Shown here one piece after another: positions 17,261 through 25,544 of a stretch of DNA of 64,000 bases. A program made the position numbers and the translations under genes. The stretch is from Bryobacterales bacterium. Its GTDB lineage: Bacteria; Acidobacteriota; Terriglobia; Bryobacterales; Bryobacteraceae. The notes under the pieces are model-generated. The model saw only the letters and a program-made list of their open reading frames with translations. It ran no database searches and had not been told where the DNA came from. The stretch is from positions 148,269-212,268 of the forward strand of contig PLEX01000225.1 of the NCBI GenBank assembly GCA_003136575.1, given 5' to 3'. Positions within the stretch are counted from its first letter, which is position 1; every line of letters starts with the position of its first letter.

Positions 17261-18120
17261 TGTCGTTTCTTACGGTTCGCCACTCCACCGTTTATCGATA
17301 CAGCGAACCCGTCGGTCTGGGCGAGCACCGGATGATGTTCCGCCCCCGCGAGAGCCACGACCTGCGGCTGATTCGCACGCACCTCGCCATTACGCCGCAA
17401 CCGGCTCATCTGCGCTGGCTGCACGATCCGTTCGACAATTCGGTCGCCGTCGCCACGTTCGAAGGAACGACCCTGGAACTGCGCTTCGAGAGCGCGGTAA
17501 CGCTGGAGCATTTTGAAAACTCCCCGCCCGAGTACCCGCTGGAGGAATACGCACGGACCTATCCGTTCCGGTATTCCGACGAGGATTTTCCGGATCTGGT
17601 GAGAGCTTTGGCGCCTCGCTACCGTTCCGAAGCTGTGGCTTCCTGGGCGCTGCAGTTCCTCGATCCCTCCGAAACCACCGACACCATGAAAATCCTGCGC
17701 TCCATGACGCACGGCATTCGAGATCAGTTCACCTACTCCCGCCGGGTCGAAAAAGGGGTGCAGTCTCCCGACAAGACGCTGCTGAGCCAACAGGGGAGTT
17801 GCCGGGATTTTGCCGTGCTCATGATGGAAGCCGCCAGGTCTTTGGGCATTGCCGCGCGGTTTGTGAGTGGTTATGTTGTCACGCCCGGTGGTTCGGGAAT
17901 GAAAGGCGGTGGGGCCACACACGCGTGGGTGCAGGCTTATCTGCCGGGCGCGGGATGGATCGATTTCGACCCGACAAACAGCATTGTCGGAAACCGCAAT
18001 CTGATACGTGTTGCGGTAGCCTGGGCGCCCGAACAGGTATTGCCTTTGTGGGGCACATACGACGGCCCCGCCGGTGCATGTCTCGGCATGGAAGTGAGCG
18101 TGACAGTCACTGAGGTATGA
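17260..18120 (+). CDS. Transglutaminase-like protein with N-terminal beta region and intact triad
   Basis: Starting at MSFLTVRHSTVYRYSEPVGL, the 286-residue protein has the bacterial transglutaminase-like N-terminal domain (LGEHRMMFRPRESHDLRLI) and a transglutaminase core with GSCRDFAVLMMEAARSLGIA (Cys), THAWVQAYLPG (His) and WIDFDPTNS (Asp). The triad is complete. Its start overlaps the stop of the preceding paralogue by one base, so the two are coupled. Proteins of this type are cytoplasmic and often lie next to circularly permuted ATP-grasp and alpha-E genes, which are absent here. Activity may be peptidase or amidase; not known. Confidence 0.87.
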   Translation: MSFLTVRHSTVYRYSEPVGLGEHRMMFRPRESHDLRLIRTHLAITPQPAHLRWLHDPFDNSVAVATFEGTTLELRFESAVTLEHFENSPPEYPLEEYARTYPFRYSDEDFPDLVRALAPRYRSEAVASWALQFLDPSETTDTMKILRSMTHGIRDQFTYSRRVEKGVQSPDKTLLSQQGSCRDFAVLMMEAARSLGIAARFVSGYVVTPGGSGMKGGGATHAWVQAYLPGAGWIDFDPTNSIVGNRNLIRVAVAWAPEQVLPLWGTYDGPAGACLGMEVSVTVTEV

Positions 18121-18139
18121 GGATGACGGACCTCCGGCA

Positions 18140-20899
18140 TCAGTGAACGACAGGAACCATGCCGGGGGACCCGAACGCGAAATACAGATCGGTCTGTCCG
18201 ATCGATCCCAGCACGTTGGTGCCGCTGAAGTTCAGCAGGAAGTAACCGGCCCGGTAGACGCCAATACGGACCAGTCCGCTGGAATCCCAATAGCCGGTGA
18301 CCGGAATGTCACCGGCCTGCCCGTAGGTGTAGAATTTCGTCATCGCGTGGGTCCCGCTATAGTCGATCAGCCAGGCGCCGTTCCGGAAGACTCCGACCTT
18401 GGCGGTACCGGTGCCGTTCCAGTCGCCCACTACAGGCAGATCGGTCGATAGTCCGTACCCGAATTCGGCGTCGGAGAGACCTGTTGGTACTCCCGACAGA
18501 TGCCCACTCAGGTCCAGAATGAAGACCCCCGCCCGGTAGAGCCCCAGCTTGATCGTCCCCGTGCCGGTCCAGTCGCCCACGATCGGAATGTCCCCGGCCT
18601 GTCCGAAAACCACCACTTTGTCGCCGGCATCCAGCACTCCATCGCCGTTCGCGTCAAGGATCCACAAGCCATTCCGAAATACACCGACCCGTTTCGCGCC
18701 CGTAAATGTCCAGTCTCCGGCCACCGGAATGTCGCCTGGCTGGCCGTAAGTGTAAACGGTAGCCGCGGGCGTGGATCCGTTATAGCCGGCGATGTGCCAT
18801 GTGTCGATGGTTACGGTAGGCGCCGAAGCGACCGAGAGCGTATAATCGGGCGCGAGCTTGGTGACAAACGACGACAGAGTCTCGGTCAGTGCGTTTCCGA
18901 GGCTGCCCGCGACGGGAAAATCCGGCGAGCCGGTCTGACCCGCCACGATAATCGAGCTCAGGGCGTCCACTGCGATCGCGTTACCCGAGTCGCTGCCGGA
19001 ACCACCCAGATACGTCCCGAATGTTATCTGGTTAAACGAGGTGTTCAGAGTAGCGACGAATGCGTCCATACTGCCGGCTATTCCGCCTGCGGAGGCACCC
19101 TGCGAAGGCCTTTGCACCGGAAAATCGATGGACAGAGTGAAACCCGTCACATATAATCTGCCCTCGGAATCCTCCGCGATAGCATTAACGCCATCGTTGA
19201 GTGTGCCCCCCAGAAACGTGGACGCCATCAGTGCCCCGGACGAGCCATTGATTTTGGTCAGAAAGCCGTCCGTTTGCCCTCCGCCATAGGCTGTTTGGAT
19301 AGTTCCCGCCGTGGTGGGAAAGTTCGCCGAGCTGGTGATTCCGGCCGCAATAATATTCCTGCTCGGTCCGATAATCAGTCCGTTCACCTGCTCGGGATAT
19401 CCGGGCGACCCGCCCGACCCGCCGAGGTAACTACTGACGACAAGCGCCGTAGCCGTTGAGTTGAACTTCGTCACGAAGCCGTCCTGTCCGCCGCCCGAGC
19501 GGGGCTGAAATGGAGCCAGAACGGGAAAATTCGTGGAGTAGGTTCCGCCTCCGATAACGATCGGCCCCGTGGGATCTATCTTCACCACGGTGCTGTGATC
19601 CGTGCTGTTGCCGCCAAAGTAAGTAAGAAACGAAAGAGACGCGCCGTTGGCCGTCAGCCTGGCCAGGAATACGTCCTGACCGCCTGCCAGCGTCCTCTGG
19701 AACACACCGGCCGTCACCGGCAGATTCTTCGATGTCGTATCGCCGACGACCACCGCCTCGCCGAGCGAATCGACCGCGATGGCGTTGCCGACGTCGACGC
19801 CCGAACCGCCCAGATAGGTACTGTACACCAGCCCGTTGCCGTTTGGGTTGAGTTTGGCGACAAAGGCGTTGCGCGCACTCTTCAGGTAAGACTGCACGCC
19901 GCCGACAAAGGGGAAGTTCACCGAGGAAGTCCACCCCGTCACGTACGTATTATTAGCGGCGTCCACGGCTACTCCGAACGCGCGGTCGTCGCCCGACCCG
20001 CCAAGATAAGTGCAGTAAACAAGTTGCCCGCCAACCGGGCTGAAGTTGGCGACAAACGCATCGACTCCGCCGCCCGAAAAGGATTGTGCGCCATTCGATG
20101 CCGGCAAATCGATCGAATTGCCCCATCCGGCAGCGATGATGTTGAAGTTGGAGTTCACGGCGATGGCCGTAATATTGTCTTCCGCCGTTCCGCCGAAGTA
20201 ACCGCTGATGAGGATTGTCGGATCGATGACCAACGGCTTTGAGTGATTGTAGTCGGCACGAAAGCTGATCAGGCCATCGGCAGTCCTGACAAATCCTCCC
20301 GGAACTTCGGTCCGGCCGGACGGAGCCTCCTGATATAGAAATGGCTTCTCCTCGCGAAACTCGCCCGTGGCGCTGCGCACACGAAGGCTACCGTCGGATT
20401 CGACTGTCGCTTCGCCATCGAAACGCAGCCGTATCTCGCGGAGATCGGCTCCTGCGCCTACCGTGTATTCCACTTTGAGGAGCGATTTCTCCTCGCGGAA
20501 GGTCATCGCAACTCCAGTCCAAACGTCGGAATAGTTCACGGCTCGGAACATTGGCACACCGGTTTGCCAGTGCTCGGGATCTTTGCCCCGGAGATAATTG
20601 GCCGAAGCTCCGGTCGGATCGGTCAGTTTGATCGCCGGGTGCGGATGAGCCCCCGCAAACGCCACGTGGACTGTCGTCGCACCCCGCTGAAGCAGCACGC
20701 CATCGTCTTCAAACCACGCCTTGAAACGCGGGCCGGAGCCGATCGCCCGTACACTCGGGTCGGCCTGCCCGCGGTTTTCCACAAATGAAAATGGCATTTT
20801 CGGCGATGTTGCCGTGCTCATCGCAGCCTGAGCATCAAAACCGCCAGACAGGCCGTATGCAAACAAAACCGGGCTAATCAGCCGTCGACCAAGAGCCAT
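18140..20899 (-). CDS. Large secreted SBBP beta-propeller repeat protein with C-terminal VCBS-like repeats
   Basis: The ATG chosen (MALGRRLISPVLFAYGLSGG) lies six bases after GAGGAA; a GTG ten codons earlier is less likely. After the signal peptide comes the DUF7948-type N-terminal domain (FSFVENRGQADPSVRAIGSG, FKAWFEDDGVLLQ). Next is a long array of SBBP repeats with the pattern TYLGGSGxDxGNAIAVD...GxTxSxxFP, about eight copies. The C-terminal 220 residues repeat GQAGDIPVxGDWxGTGxxKxGVFRxGxWxLD about four to five times, like integrin/VCBS-type blades. Such proteins are surface or secreted, perhaps adhesins; no catalytic site is seen. It converges on the transglutaminase pair with 19 bases between. 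Confidence 0.9.
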   Translation of the reverse strand: MALGRRLISPVLFAYGLSGGFDAQAAMSTATSPKMPFSFVENRGQADPSVRAIGSGPRFKAWFEDDGVLLQRGATTVHVAFAGAHPHPAIKLTDPTGASANYLRGKDPEHWQTGVPMFRAVNYSDVWTGVAMTFREEKSLLKVEYTVGAGADLREIRLRFDGEATVESDGSLRVRSATGEFREEKPFLYQEAPSGRTEVPGGFVRTADGLISFRADYNHSKPLVIDPTILISGYFGGTAEDNITAIAVNSNFNIIAAGWGNSIDLPASNGAQSFSGGGVDAFVANFSPVGGQLVYCTYLGGSGDDRAFGVAVDAANNTYVTGWTSSVNFPFVGGVQSYLKSARNAFVAKLNPNGNGLVYSTYLGGSGVDVGNAIAVDSLGEAVVVGDTTSKNLPVTAGVFQRTLAGGQDVFLARLTANGASLSFLTYFGGNSTDHSTVVKIDPTGPIVIGGGTYSTNFPVLAPFQPRSGGGQDGFVTKFNSTATALVVSSYLGGSGGSPGYPEQVNGLIIGPSRNIIAAGITSSANFPTTAGTIQTAYGGGQTDGFLTKINGSSGALMASTFLGGTLNDGVNAIAEDSEGRLYVTGFTLSIDFPVQRPSQGASAGGIAGSMDAFVATLNTSFNQITFGTYLGGSGSDSGNAIAVDALSSIIVAGQTGSPDFPVAGSLGNALTETLSSFVTKLAPDYTLSVASAPTVTIDTWHIAGYNGSTPAATVYTYGQPGDIPVAGDWTFTGAKRVGVFRNGLWILDANGDGVLDAGDKVVVFGQAGDIPIVGDWTGTGTIKLGLYRAGVFILDLSGHLSGVPTGLSDAEFGYGLSTDLPVVGDWNGTGTAKVGVFRNGAWLIDYSGTHAMTKFYTYGQAGDIPVTGYWDSSGLVRIGVYRAGYFLLNFSGTNVLGSIGQTDLYFAFGSPGMVPVVH

Positions 20900-20982
20900 C
20901 GGGTTCCTCTTCTGGAACTGGATCGGCACTTTAGTGGGTTTGCTTTATGACGAACGAGAGTGCACCGGCAGATTACCCGGGC

Positions 20983-21954
20983 CTACGCATAAAAATTGCG
21001 GTTCCATGCGTGCTTCCGAAGCGCAGCGAGCGACTCGGCGGGTAGCGGCCCCTTACTCGAAGCCGTTACATTCCCCGTCACGCTCGAAATCGACCGCATT
21101 CCCGGAATTACCGTCGAAACCGCGGGCGCCGATAGGCAGAAGCGCATTGCGATGCCCGGCAGTTCGCTCACATCGGCAAGCCCCAGATCGCTCACGATCG
21201 CGCCAACCCGTTCCGCCACCTGCTTCTTGCGGTCGCCCTTGAAATAGCCATTGCGGAAATCGCCTTCCGGGAAGACCGTGTTTTCGTTGATCCGCCCGGT
21301 GAGCGAGCCCTCGTCGAACGGCACGCGGGCGATGACGCCAATGTTGTGTTTAATGCACGCCGGAAACAGATTGGTCTCCGGCGTCTGATCGAACACGTTG
21401 TAGATGACCTGGACGCTGTCGATGAGTCCGGTCTCGATGATTTCGAGCGCCGTATTCGGCTGGTGGTCGTTAATGGAAATGCCCACCGCCCGCACCTTGC
21501 CCGAAGACTTCAATTCTTCAAACGCCCTGCGCCACTCGTCGCCCTTCACCCAGTCTGGATTCCAGACGTGCAACTGCTGGAGATCCACGCACTCGAGATT
21601 GAGATTACGCAGACTCTCTTCGGTCGACTTCATGATGTAGTCGTAAGGGAATACGTCTTCGATCCCGATACCCGGCCTTGCGGGCCACAGCCGATTCTTG
21701 GGCGGCACTTTCGTCGCCACGCGGACGCGTCCACCGGTCTCGCGCACGACGCGGCCGACCAGCCGTTCGCTCACTCCGTCGCCATAAGCCAGCGCGGTAT
21801 CGATGAAGTCGATGCCCTGTTCGATAGCCGCATGCAGCGCGCGGAGGGAATCGTTCTCCGATGCGCCGATCCACTGCGCGCCGCTGATGCCCCACGCGCC
21901 GTATCCGATTTCACTGACGTCGAAGCCAGTCCTGCCAAGCTTTCTGTGTTTCAT
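20983..21954 (-). CDS. Aldo/keto reductase
   Basis: The 323-residue TIM-barrel protein starts MKHRKLGRTGFDVSEIGYGA. It contains the AKR signature GIDFIDTALAYGDGVSERLV with catalytic Asp and Tyr, VATKVPPKN with the Lys, LQQLHVWNP with the His, and IPGMRSISSVTGNV, the NADP-binding region near the C terminus. It belongs to the broad AKR family that reduces aldehydes or ketones with NADPH; in soil acidobacteria such members often act on sugars. A start twelve codons upstream is possible but has no better binding site. It is divergent from the next secreted protein gene. Confidence 0.9.
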   Translation of the reverse strand: MKHRKLGRTGFDVSEIGYGAWGISGAQWIGASENDSLRALHAAIEQGIDFIDTALAYGDGVSERLVGRVVRETGGRVRVATKVPPKNRLWPARPGIGIEDVFPYDYIMKSTEESLRNLNLECVDLQQLHVWNPDWVKGDEWRRAFEELKSSGKVRAVGISINDHQPNTALEIIETGLIDSVQVIYNVFDQTPETNLFPACIKHNIGVIARVPFDEGSLTGRINENTVFPEGDFRNGYFKGDRKKQVAERVGAIVSDLGLADVSELPGIAMRFCLSAPAVSTVIPGMRSISSVTGNVTASSKGPLPAESLAALRKHAWNRNFYA

Positions 21955-22013
21955 GGAACTCTCATTATAGATGCGGGGCTTCCCGTGCATCCGGGAATAG
22001 AATGGAGTCAGCG

Positions 22014-22796
22014 ATGCTTAAATGTGTCATTCTCGGAGCGCTGTTGGTTGTTGCGGCGTTCGCGCAGCCGCTCGCGGCGGCAAACCTGAAACTGTATACG
22101 ACCGATGGCGAATTTCAAGTGGTTCGCGAGTACCACGTGGAGGGCGATCGCGTGAAGTTTTACAGCATCGATCGCAGCGATTGGGAGGAGGTTCCCGTCT
22201 CGATCGTCGATCTGAAGCGGACCGAAGCGGAGTTGTCGGCAAAGCAGGAAGTGCTGGCGAGCCAGACGAAGGCGGTTGACGAAGAGGTCGCCGCCGCCCG
22301 CGCGGAAAAGGCCGAAATCGCGAAGATTCCGCAGAACTCAGGCGTTTACCGTATCGAGAATGGTGAACTGCGCACGTTTCCGGTGGCGGACATTACCGTT
22401 CACACCGCGAAAGGGCGCAGCATTCTTCAGGTGCTCACGCCGATTCCGATTCTGGAAGGCAAAGCGACGGTTGAAATCGCCGGTGAGTATTCGCAGAACG
22501 TCGTGCACGATAACCGGCCGGAATTTTACTTTCAGCTCGACAATCAGGAGAGCTTCGGCATTATAAAGCTTTCGACGCAGAAAGGACTTCGCATCGCCGA
22601 GCACATCGCGATCATTCCGATCTCGAAGGAGACGGAGGAGACGCGGGAACCGGTCAAGATTTTCACGAAGCAATTGCCCGGCGATAACTTCTTTAAGATC
22701 TGGCCCGAGGAGCCGCTGGCCGCGGGAGAGTACGGCGTTATCGAATACGTGGAAGGCAAGATCGACATGCGGATCTGGGATTTTCGCATCGAGTAA
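22014..22796 (+). CDS. Secreted hypothetical protein with central coiled coil
   Basis: The second ATG was chosen because GGAG lies six bases upstream; it yields a signal peptide (MLKCVILGALLVVAAFAQPL). The mature protein starts with a short beta module (LKLYTTDGEFQVVREYHVEG, WEEVPVSIVDLKRTEAEL), continues into a coiled coil (residues about 75-105, SAKQEVLASQTKAVDEEVAA) and ends in a beta-rich region. The N-terminal module recurs in many acidobacterial secreted proteins and may bind cell-wall or polymer. No catalytic residues were identified. Confidence 0.75.
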   Translation: MLKCVILGALLVVAAFAQPLAAANLKLYTTDGEFQVVREYHVEGDRVKFYSIDRSDWEEVPVSIVDLKRTEAELSAKQEVLASQTKAVDEEVAAARAEKAEIAKIPQNSGVYRIENGELRTFPVADITVHTAKGRSILQVLTPIPILEGKATVEIAGEYSQNVVHDNRPEFYFQLDNQESFGIIKLSTQKGLRIAEHIAIIPISKETEETREPVKIFTKQLPGDNFFKIWPEEPLAAGEYGVIEYVEGKIDMRIWDFRIE

Positions 22797-23295
22797 ATCT
22801 ATGCGATATCGGGTTCCCGCGACTTGCACCGTGGGGGATGTGGAGCACTTCAACTACCGTTTTTCCAGCATTCGGTATATCGCGCGATGAATGTGAGTCT
22901 TGCCCTAAAGCAGATGCCCGAGCTTGGCATCTTCGAGTGTCGGAGGACATCGGTTTGGTTGAATCTCCCGACTGAGGATCGATCTTAGCGAGGTATGCCA
23001 TGCTCGGCTTCGAAGTCCGCGAAAAATTACCTCGCCGGTCGCACTCTGCCGCTCCTCACGTTCCAAGGCCCTGCCGGATACCCTCCTGCGCACTGGCGCT
23101 CGCCGGCGATATCGAGTAGCCTCTGATACGCGTTTGCGTCCTGCACGACCGCCTCTGCTCACCCCTCCCCTTAACGGTAAGCACGGCGGGGCGCCTCGTC
23201 TCCCTCAGCTGTTGATGAAATCGCCGGATCGACGGCGGAAATACCTTATAAGGTGCTACCAGAGTAGCGCGTCTTATTGCGATCGCGTCGGGGAC
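22797..23295. other. Region without a recognised gene
   Basis: About 500 bases lie between the secreted coiled-coil gene and the convergent Ig-like gene. Frames on both strands exist but their translations are Arg/Ser-rich and show no family motif. No RNA gene or obvious terminator was seen. Confidence 0.4.
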
Positions 23296-23994
23296 TCACT
23301 GACTTGCTGTGTCGACATGGACGAATCGCGTAGCAGTCACATCGTTGACGGACGCCCGAGCCGGCACTTCACTGACTCCCTTCAGTTTTTTCGGGTCCAT
23401 TTGAAACTCAGCGATGCCATCGCTGCGGCTCTCCGACATTATCTCCTCAACCGAATTCTTATTAGGATAAAGCGTTATACTGACCTTCGCACCCGCCACG
23501 GCCCTTCCATGCGCATCCGTCACGCGCATCCTGAGTATTCGTTTGCCGGCGGACCCTCGCTCCTGTTTCGACTCCGGTAGGACCGATATCTCCATGTCCC
23601 CGGAGACATCGGTCGGGGAAAAGCCGAGGTTCATCTGGCTGACCAACCCGTTCGTGACCGAGCCGTCTTTTTCGACCATGATTGCTATGCTGACAGGGCC
23701 GTCGCCGCCAACGGGGCGTGCCGATGGGGCGATAGCGGTCCCGGACTCGTCTGTCACAGCCTGAGCTGTAAAAGCATTGCCGAATTCGACGGAAGGACCC
23801 GTCGCGGGAGCGGTGAAGATTACAACCGCGCCGGAAACCGGCTTGCCTGCGTCGTCGGTGACGCGCACTACCGGGGACTGAGTCCGAACGCCAACGCGGT
23901 TGTTGAAGCCGGATCCGGCCGTCGTTTCGATGTGTATGCCCGCTGCCGAGGCCGGGCCAGCGAGGCACAACGCAATAGCAAACGTGGCGCGCAT
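23296..23994 (-). CDS. Secreted protein with bacterial Ig-like (Big_1-type) domain
   Basis: The start MRATFAIALCLAGPASAAGI gives a signal peptide and lies four bases after the stop of the TPR gene, with GGTGA in front. The mature 232-residue protein has a Big_1-like fold: VVRVTDDAGKPVSGAVVIFT, VTDESGTAIAPSARPVGGDG and a second, related unit RMRVTDAHGRAVAGAKVSIT with SRSDGIAEF. Ig-like proteins of this sort act as stalks or periplasmic binding modules. It is the last gene of a four-gene minus-strand run that starts with a kinase, so it may be part of the phospho-signalling island. Confidence 0.8.
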   Translation of the reverse strand: MRATFAIALCLAGPASAAGIHIETTAGSGFNNRVGVRTQSPVVRVTDDAGKPVSGAVVIFTAPATGPSVEFGNAFTAQAVTDESGTAIAPSARPVGGDGPVSIAIMVEKDGSVTNGLVSQMNLGFSPTDVSGDMEISVLPESKQERGSAGKRILRMRVTDAHGRAVAGAKVSITLYPNKNSVEEIMSESRSDGIAEFQMDPKKLKGVSEVPARASVNDVTATRFVHVDTASQ

Positions 23995-23998
23995 TTGA

Positions 23999-25543
23999 TC
24001 ACCGGGGAGGCGCCTGTCCTGGCACCGCTGCCGGGGGGGCGGGGGCCGCCGGATCGGAGGCAGGCGTACCCGGATCGAGTCGATTCGTATCGAGCCTGGA
24101 GGGACGCGCCGGCTTGGCCACGGCGGGGCCGGAGGTAGTGTCGGGTCCGTCGCTGGCCGGTGCCGGCGCGTCGTTCGAATTCTGAGCGGGTGCGCCGGCC
24201 CCATCCGGCATGGCAACACGCCGATCGCCCACTCGCCGGGAGTACACATCGAAAAGGTTTTCCGAACTGGTGAAAATATCGACCTTCGGACGGGTCAGTT
24301 CGTCGTCGGTAGCCTGGTAAAAATTCAGGTCGTCGCCGAGGAGCGCAGGCGGGGGACCGGTGATGAGAAGGGTCTCGGGGGAGCGCAAATCTCCCACTAT
24401 CGATTTAATACGCTCGGCCACATCGAAAACGGGCGCGGCTTCGCTGGAACTCTCAGCCTCGGCAGCCAATTTGGCGTCCGGGGAGATAGCGCCCAGCTCT
24501 TTGAGCATCAGGCCCGCTTTCAGGCTGTATTCGGGACTCTTTAATTTACGGATGTCGGTCAGGACTCCGACCGCGAGCGCTACCCGGTCGGCCATGAGGA
24601 ACGAAACCGCGGCCAGCATCCCGGAGTCGATCCGGCCCGGACTGGACTGCCACGCGTCGGCGTAGGCCCGGCCCGCCACTTCGTACAACTTCTTCTCGTA
24701 AGCCGCATCGGCCTGCTGACGCGCCTTCACGTATTGTGCCTCGTTTTTCGCCAGATCCGCCGCGTTGATCAACCTGGTCCGCCATTCCGCCGGAGCGAGC
24801 CGGGCGGCCGCCTCCAGCGCCTTGCCACTTTCGTCGTAATGCGTAAGCGAGGCATGCAAAATCCCCAGTGCGGCCTGGCCCTCCCAGCGTGTGGGGTCCG
24901 ACTTTGCCAGTTTGGCTGCGGCATCAAGTGCCACCGCGGGATCGCCGAACTTTCCAATCAGATCTACGAGGGCGATGTCGAATTTACGGGCGCGCTGGCC
25001 TTCCGGCGTCGATTCGAGACGAACGATCGCTTCGATGCGAGGCAGTTCTTTTGCCACCGCCGCCGCGATATCGGGAGACGGATCGATTCGCACGGCCTCT
25101 TTATAGAGGCTTAAGGCCTCTTTCCACCGTTCGGGAACGCTTCTTACGCACATCACGGCCAGGTTGAAGAGCGCTCGCCCGTACGTCGGGTCGCGCTGAA
25201 TTGAAAGCAGATAGAAATGGATGGCGCGGTCGCGGCTTTGGGCCTTCACATTGGCCATCGACTCGTTGCCGCTTCTTAGAGCCCCAACCGCTGCCTCACG
25301 GTATGTTTTGTAAATTCCGCTGCAAACGGGATCGTTACAGGCATTGGAGACCTGAGGGGCGGCCGATCCCGGAGCAACCGTACCGGGCGGAGTTGCACCC
25401 GGAACGCCATTGGCTGCGTGGCGGGCGGACGGCAGCCTCAGCGTGTCCCCGGGCGTCTGTCCGTTCGCTTGTGGCGACAACGCGATGCACAGGATGACAC
25501 CGCAGATCGGAATTCCGTTCAACAGGCCCATGTGTGTCCTCAT
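23999..25543 (-). CDS. Secreted TPR protein
   Basis: The 514-residue protein starts at the ATG one base after the stop of the upstream gene (MRTHMGLLNGIPICGVILCI), giving a signal peptide. TPR-like helices run from about residue 85 to 345 (AIHFYLLSIQRDPTYGRALF, WKEALSLYKEAVRIDPSPDI, KALEAAARLAPAEWRTRLIN, KKLYEVAGRAYADAWQSSPG). A low-complexity tail rich in Pro, Ala and Asp (about residues 440-514) ends in GQAPPR. TPRs suggest a scaffold for periplasmic complexes. Its tight spacing with the gene before and after, and the kinase at the head of the run, suggest co-regulation. Confidence 0.8.
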   Translation of the reverse strand: MRTHMGLLNGIPICGVILCIALSPQANGQTPGDTLRLPSARHAANGVPGATPPGTVAPGSAAPQVSNACNDPVCSGIYKTYREAAVGALRSGNESMANVKAQSRDRAIHFYLLSIQRDPTYGRALFNLAVMCVRSVPERWKEALSLYKEAVRIDPSPDIAAAVAKELPRIEAIVRLESTPEGQRARKFDIALVDLIGKFGDPAVALDAAAKLAKSDPTRWEGQAALGILHASLTHYDESGKALEAAARLAPAEWRTRLINAADLAKNEAQYVKARQQADAAYEKKLYEVAGRAYADAWQSSPGRIDSGMLAAVSFLMADRVALAVGVLTDIRKLKSPEYSLKAGLMLKELGAISPDAKLAAEAESSSEAAPVFDVAERIKSIVGDLRSPETLLITGPPPALLGDDLNFYQATDDELTRPKVDIFTSSENLFDVYSRRVGDRRVAMPDGAGAPAQNSNDAPAPASDGPDTTSGPAVAKPARPSRLDTNRLDPGTPASDPAAPAPPAAVPGQAPPR

Positions 25544-25544
25544 T

